A stretch of DNA of 64,000 nt, taken from positions 382,798-446,797 of the forward strand of contig CAJJDN010000015.1 of assembly GCA_905182985.1 (NCBI GenBank). The letters are read 5' to 3'. The translations under genes and the position numbers were made by a program. Under the pieces are notes generated by a model. It saw nothing but the letters and a program-made list of their open reading frames with translations, was not told the DNA's origin and did not search any database. Below, piece after piece: positions 57,375 through 64,000 of this stretch. The DNA is from Paramecium sonneborni (lineage: Eukaryota > Ciliophora > Oligohymenophorea > Peniculida > Parameciidae). Position 1 is the first letter of the stretch, and the number at the start of each line of letters is the position of its first letter.

Positions 57375-57659
57375 ATGGAGATGATACAAGAAGGAATAGA
57401 TTAATATTTCTGTGAATTTCTATTATTGTTTAATTAAAAGTAATATCTCTAAATAGTTTTTTAAATGGAGAAAGAGGTTACTATTTAAATATTAATTAAA
57501 AAAAATAGAGTAATTTTTCTATTTGATATGAAAGAATATTTTATAAATTAAATTGAATTAGAATTATAGAGTATAGGTTTTAAAGATTGTTTAAGTGGAT
57601 TTTCATGTAAATTTTTGTAAATTAATTTATTTTAATTAATTTCAGCTGACATTTAATGA
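57375..57659 (+). CDS. possible small protein (94 residues)
   Basis: Open frame without introns from ATG 57375 (MEMIQEGIDQYFCEFLLLF) to TGA 57657-57659, which overlaps the ATG (57656) of the next gene by two bases. The composition (KEVTIQILIKKNRVIFLFD; GFKDCLSGFSC) is protein-like and about 1.7 times the mean chance spacing of TGA. No family recognised. It could equally be the 5' UTR or a chance frame. Confidence 0.35.
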
Positions 57660-58073
57660 AAGCATCTTAAAGAATTTCAACTAGTCGTTCACATTAATAA
57701 ACTAGATCGTTTGTACTAAATACATTGTAAAACTGGTTATTAATAAACTTTCTTTTAGGGATAAGTAAGAGGAGTCAATAGTGATGAAGAAATCACCTTC
57801 TGAGAATAAGTTAGTCCAAACTTAAAAAGCATATATTATGATATAACCAAAACTTGTTGAGATATTTGATGAGAATAAGACTAAAAAAACATAATTACGC
57901 TTTGAGAATTCTATTTCTCAGTTGAAAACAGTCGATACAATATAAGGAAAGGGATAAGACAATAAAGAGACTCCACTAACCAGTGAAACAAAATCAAAAA
58001 GAAAAGAATCAATGAAGTAAGTTTGTTTAATTAACTTTTTAGATAATCCTTGAGGATTATAACTTAACTTTGA
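57656..58073 (+). CDS. small basic hypothetical protein
   Basis: ATG 57656 (MKASQRISTSRSHQQTRSF), a 32-base intron (gtaaaactgg...cttttag, near 57729) and a 26-base intron (gtaagttt...tttag, near 58017) leave one frame ending SLRIITQL at TGA 58071-58073. About 120 residues, rich in Ser, Lys, Thr and Gln (LVQTQKAYIMIQPKLVEIFD; LTSETKSKRKESMKQ). Both introns carry classic GTA...TAG ends and each restores the frame, which supports a real gene. Probably disordered; no function can be inferred. Confidence 0.55.
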
Positions 58074-58161
58074 AGAATGGTTTTTATATTGAATAATTCT
58101 CATTTGAGACATTTCATATATTTTTTAAATATCATATATTTATTTTTTAAATTTTCTAAAA

Positions 58162-58840
58162 ATGAAGCATAATTAACAACTCCCAAATGCCCATTTAAGA
58201 AAGCACTGGACACGATTTGTAAAGACCTTCTATAATCAACCAGCAGCTAAGAGAAGAAGATAATAAAGAAGATAAGCAAATGCATTAAGTACCTAACATT
58301 AAATAATTAAATAGGAGCATCTCCAAGACCAGTTGAATTATTAAGACCAGTTGTAAGAGGTTAAACAATTAAATACAATGGAGTATAAAAATTGGGAAGA
58401 GGATTCTCATTAATTGAATTGAAAGAAGCAGGACTTAATGCATAATTTGCAAGAACAATAGGAATAGCAGTTGATCATAGAAGAAGAAATAACAGTTAAG
58501 AAGAATTGGCAGTTAATGTTAAAAGAATTAAGGCATATTTATCAAAATTAGTATTATTCCCAAGAGTTGCTGGTAAACCAAAGAATGGAGTTGTAAAAGA
58601 CTCAGCAAATGATGTTGTTGCTCAACCAGTAACATAGAATACAAATCCAGAAGTAGATATTAATATAATATTATATAGGTTATCACTTTCTAAAGAACAC
58701 CAAGAAGAGAAAAGGCTACTGTAATTTCTAAAGAATTAAGATCTAAAAATATTTACAGAAGATTAAGATAAGAATGGTACAATGCTAAATTTGTGGGAGT
58801 TAAAGAGAAAAGAAAATAAGCAAAGGAAACAAAGAAATGA
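58162..58840 (+). CDS. RPL13: 60S ribosomal protein eL13
   Basis: ATG 58162 gives MKHNQQLPNAHLRKHW, the eL13 N-terminus. Introns of 26 bases (gtacct...aaatag, near 58289) and 26 bases (gtagatatt...tatag, near 58653) restore SPRPVELLRPVVRGQT, YNGVQKLGRGFSLIELKEAG, ARTIGIAVDHRRRN and RVKAYLSKLVLFPR-like features (here RIKAYLSKLVLFPR). It ends GVKEKRKQAKETKK at TGA 58838-58840. About 208 residues, the normal length. A core component of the large cytosolic ribosomal subunit. The gene is short, compact and flanked by only about 90 and 60 bases. Confidence 0.95.
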
Positions 58841-58903
58841 GTGGAGATAATAAAGTGTACATTTACAATAAAATATTTAATCTAATTAAAACATATGTCT
58901 ACA

Positions 58904-61478
<2,575 letters not shown>

Positions 61479-61793
61479 ATATTTAATAATTAATTAATAT
61501 AAACTTTATAAATTTAAAAATACTATTTCTAATTGAACATACATACAATTTCTTTCTTTTTTCAATTACTTTTCTTAAAAGTAGATCTCTCATCAAAAAA
61601 GTTAAGCATGTTTGTGCTTATTTAATAAATAATATTTTCATCATTTTCTAAATATTTCAACAAGATTCTTTAATGGATTTATATTGTATTGATAATAAAT
61701 GAGAACTCATTATTTAAAATGTTTCTTAATCAATATTATTAGATTTACATTAAATTTATGGTAAAATCGAATATTAATACATGAAAAATTGGA
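61479..61793. other. intergenic region, no gene seen
   Basis: About 315 AT-rich bases between the PKG start and the 3' end of the next minus-strand gene. Nothing recognised; it should hold the PKG promoter. Confidence 0.5.
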
Positions 61794-63142
61794 TCAATTT
61801 ATTATTGATGGAATTTATTATAAGAAATATCGAGTTGCTTTAGGCTTTAGTTTTGAATTATGAAGAGGTATGAGATCTACCATTAATTTACTTTTTAGAA
61901 CTGAACAATCTTGACGCTTAGGTTTGAATTCAATTTTAATCTTATTTAGTTGAAATTAATGTTATTTATAGCTTTCTATTATTTTAGAAAACAAAGCGGA
62001 TTTATCTGTTTCTGATGAATAAAATTATTAGGATTAGGGATTTTATTATGTTTATATTTGTGGATTCAAGAACAACATATTTGAACTCTTAAAATTAGTT
62101 TCGCTCATTGGAACATTCTATGAAATGCTTCTAAATTTTACATTTATGGAAGGCATCTTACCTAAATTAGTACTATTATTTATATTATTATTTTTTTACG
62201 GACTTGTAGGCTCATTTTGTTTAATTGATTTATATGATGGTTGAGAAGGTTTTGTAGGAGATGATTAAGTTGATAATTAATGGCTAGGAATTAATTATTA
62301 CAATTTTATTTTTTACAATTTTTATTCAATTTTATTATTATACATTTCCTGATCCAAATTCATTGACCAATTTAATGATTATTTGATATGCTGATTTTAT
62401 TAAAGTAATTAATTAAACATTCTATCCATATTTTAATCTCTATTTTAAAAATATAGAATTTATTCATCCTAACTTCTATAATATTAAATTATAATATACT
62501 TATCTACACTGCTAATTACATCATATAATTTAGGAAATACTTTTGAATAGTAATTATTTAATTTTTTATTATTTTTAATATTAACTTACCAATCATTTTA
62601 AATATTTTTCTTATTTGTAATTTAAACTGAATAGAATTGATTCTGTAGTTTATCTTCATCATTGTGGTTATCTTGACTGTGTATCTTAATATTGATAAAG
62701 AATTACTCTTTTAACTTCTATTTTTTAGTTCTTATTTATTATCATTTCAATTTAAAGTCTGCATTCTCCATATATAGCTTAAATCAATTAACAAATAAGG
62801 GTATTTTTGCCTTCAAAATTTTTAGTCAAACAAGTATATATTTTTGCCTAAAATTTAGATTCCTAACATCTCACTATTTATCTTTTTGCTATCATTAATT
62901 AGAAGGCTTCTGAAATTCTTGCTATGAATCTATTCACTAATCTAAATTATAAAATTATATCAATACTTTAATTCTTATTCGTTGATCGTTTAATAATGAT
63001 AAAATTGATTAATCATCCGTGCTTCCTATATTGTATAATAATGATAAAGATCATTTAATTCATTTTAGGATTTTTGTTATAAGAAAGCTATAGCACATAA
63101 TTCTTTAAATAAAAAGTTCAGAGTTTCTTAATTAATTTCCAT
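61794..63142 (-). CDS. hypothetical Gln/Asn-rich protein
   Basis: ATG 63142 begins MEINQETLNFLFKELCAIAF. A 25-base intron (gtattgata...atttag, near 62950) and a 22-base intron (gtaattcttt...attaag, near 62690) join helical segments (FIARISEAFQLMIAKRQIV; LICQLIQAIYGECRLQIEM) to a long Asn/Gln/Ser-rich region that continues without any TGA to 61794, ending YFLQQIPSIIN. About 430 residues. The first 130 residues look folded and helical, the rest disordered with Pro/Ser patches (STQSSPTKPSQPSYK). No family recognised. Long TGA-free frame plus frame-restoring introns support the model; the start is plausible but not proven. Confidence 0.55.
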
Positions 63143-63633
63143 TTAGTAAATTATAAAATAATAAATAATATTTATATTAATATCCTTATCATAACCTATT
63201 ACATCAGGCTTTTTGATATTCTTAATCCTTAAATGAATTTATGAGAGTAAAAATTTGAGTAATTTTAAATTTGAATTAGTAAAAAAAATTAAAATTCTAA
63301 TAACTAATTTTATCAATTAACAAAGATTTTAATGAACTTTTAAGATATTTAATTAATAAAAATAAATAAAAGAATTGCTTTAAATATGGAGCTTTTAAAA
63401 TTAGGAAATTACAAAGTAAATTTTTATTAACAATAGAAAGACTTAAGAAAATTTAAACATTTTGTATACATGCCTCAATGGTAGATGAAGACAAAAGAAT
63501 GTTTTGAAATCTAAATTATAAGATTATATTAATTTTCCATTTTTTATAAGTCTAATTTCATAAAATATCTTGAAATCAAAGAGATATTTAAAATTCAATT
63601 AATATTAATATGGCTACAAGTTCTATAAATAAA
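63143..63633. other. mostly intergenic, with one doubtful frame
   Basis: About 490 bases between two minus-strand genes. A plus-strand frame from ATG 63386 (MELLKLGNYKVNFY) is open to TGA 63710-63712 and overlaps the next gene; its second half is antisense to that gene and looks like chance. No RNA gene or repeat recognised. Confidence 0.35.
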
Positions 63634-63885
63634 TCAAAAATCAAAAACATCTTTTTTAATAAAAATTTTCAATCTAGTCATATCTTCATATTCATTTGCA
63701 ATTTCTAATTGAAGAGGATGATTATTTTTATGACCAGTGCAGTATAAATTAGCATAAGAATTTATTTTTTCTCTCTTAATAATATAATTGATGGACTTAA
63801 ACATTAAAATTTAAATTTATTCTTAAGGTATTTCTTAATCCTACAGAGCATCAAACCAAATAATGAATTTATTTAGATCATCCAT
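63634..63885 (-). CDS. small hypothetical protein (83 residues)
   Basis: Intronless frame from ATG 63885 (MDDLNKFIIWFDALQDQEI) to TGA 63634, ending FIKKDVFDF. Protein-like composition, with a Cys/His-containing stretch (YANLYCTGHKNNHPLQLEI) that might bind metal but has too few ligands to claim a zinc finger. Family not recognised. It may be the last exon of a longer gene whose upstream part lies beyond 64000. Confidence 0.45.
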
Positions 63886-64000
63886 TTTATATATACTATT
63901 TTTGTTAATTTCAAGAAATGAGCATATTATGGCTGATATTTAAAATATATTAGTTGCTAATATGAAATCCCAAAATCTGCATACATTATTGATATGAAAG

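Overview
The window looks like a piece of a ciliate macronuclear chromosome, most likely Paramecium. TAA and TAG run through otherwise convincing reading frames and must code for glutamine; only TGA ends genes. The DNA is very AT-rich, intergenic gaps are often 10-300 bases, and almost every gene is broken by tiny GT...AG introns of about 18-33 bases. A standard-code ORF scan therefore fragments every gene; the models here were read by hand with TAA/TAG = Gln and the small introns removed. Exact splice sites were worked out for some genes only. No tRNA, rRNA, transposon, CRISPR array or telomere repeat was recognised.

Layout. 1-5.8 kb: two minus-strand coiled-coil/hypothetical genes, then plus-strand ankyrin and beta-propeller-like genes. 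5.8-9.5 kb: a beta-adaptin-like subunit (-), an unknown gene (+) 24 bases away, and an HP1-like protein with a chromo-shadow-like domain (-). 10-14.5 kb: a plasma-membrane-type Ca2+ ATPase (-) and two small basic proteins (-). 14.5-18 kb: a TRM2-like tRNA uracil-5 methyltransferase (-), whose 3' part is duplicated exactly around a single N. 18-22.8 kb: a secreted protein and a large helical protein with an N-myristoylation-like start (+). 23.1-25.8 kb: an ankyrin-PH-AGC protein kinase (+). 26-27.7 kb: a BTB-TLDc protein (-). 27.8-44.4 kb: one axonemal dynein heavy chain of the DNAH5/DNAH8 outer-arm type (-), whose tail region is present three times around an N gap. 45-48.4 kb: a large coiled-coil protein (-), divergent by only 13 bases from a TMEM164-like membrane protein (+). 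49.4-52.5 kb: a DUSP-USP deubiquitinase (-). 52.8-54.5 kb: a CK1-family kinase (+). 54.7-56 kb: a helix-turn-helix protein and a small unknown protein (-). 56.4-58.8 kb: SF-assemblin, small proteins and ribosomal protein eL13 (+). 58.9-61.5 kb: a cGMP-dependent protein kinase (-). 61.8-64 kb: hypothetical genes.

There is no operon logic; neighbours are unrelated, as is normal in ciliate macronuclei. Several genes nevertheless serve cilia and their control: outer-arm dynein, SF-assemblin of basal-body rootlets, PKG and the Ca2+ pump. Two blocks of near-identical sequence flanking N characters (14572-16738 and 39962-43799) are best explained as assembly joins and not as biology, and they distort the TRM2 and dynein genes.
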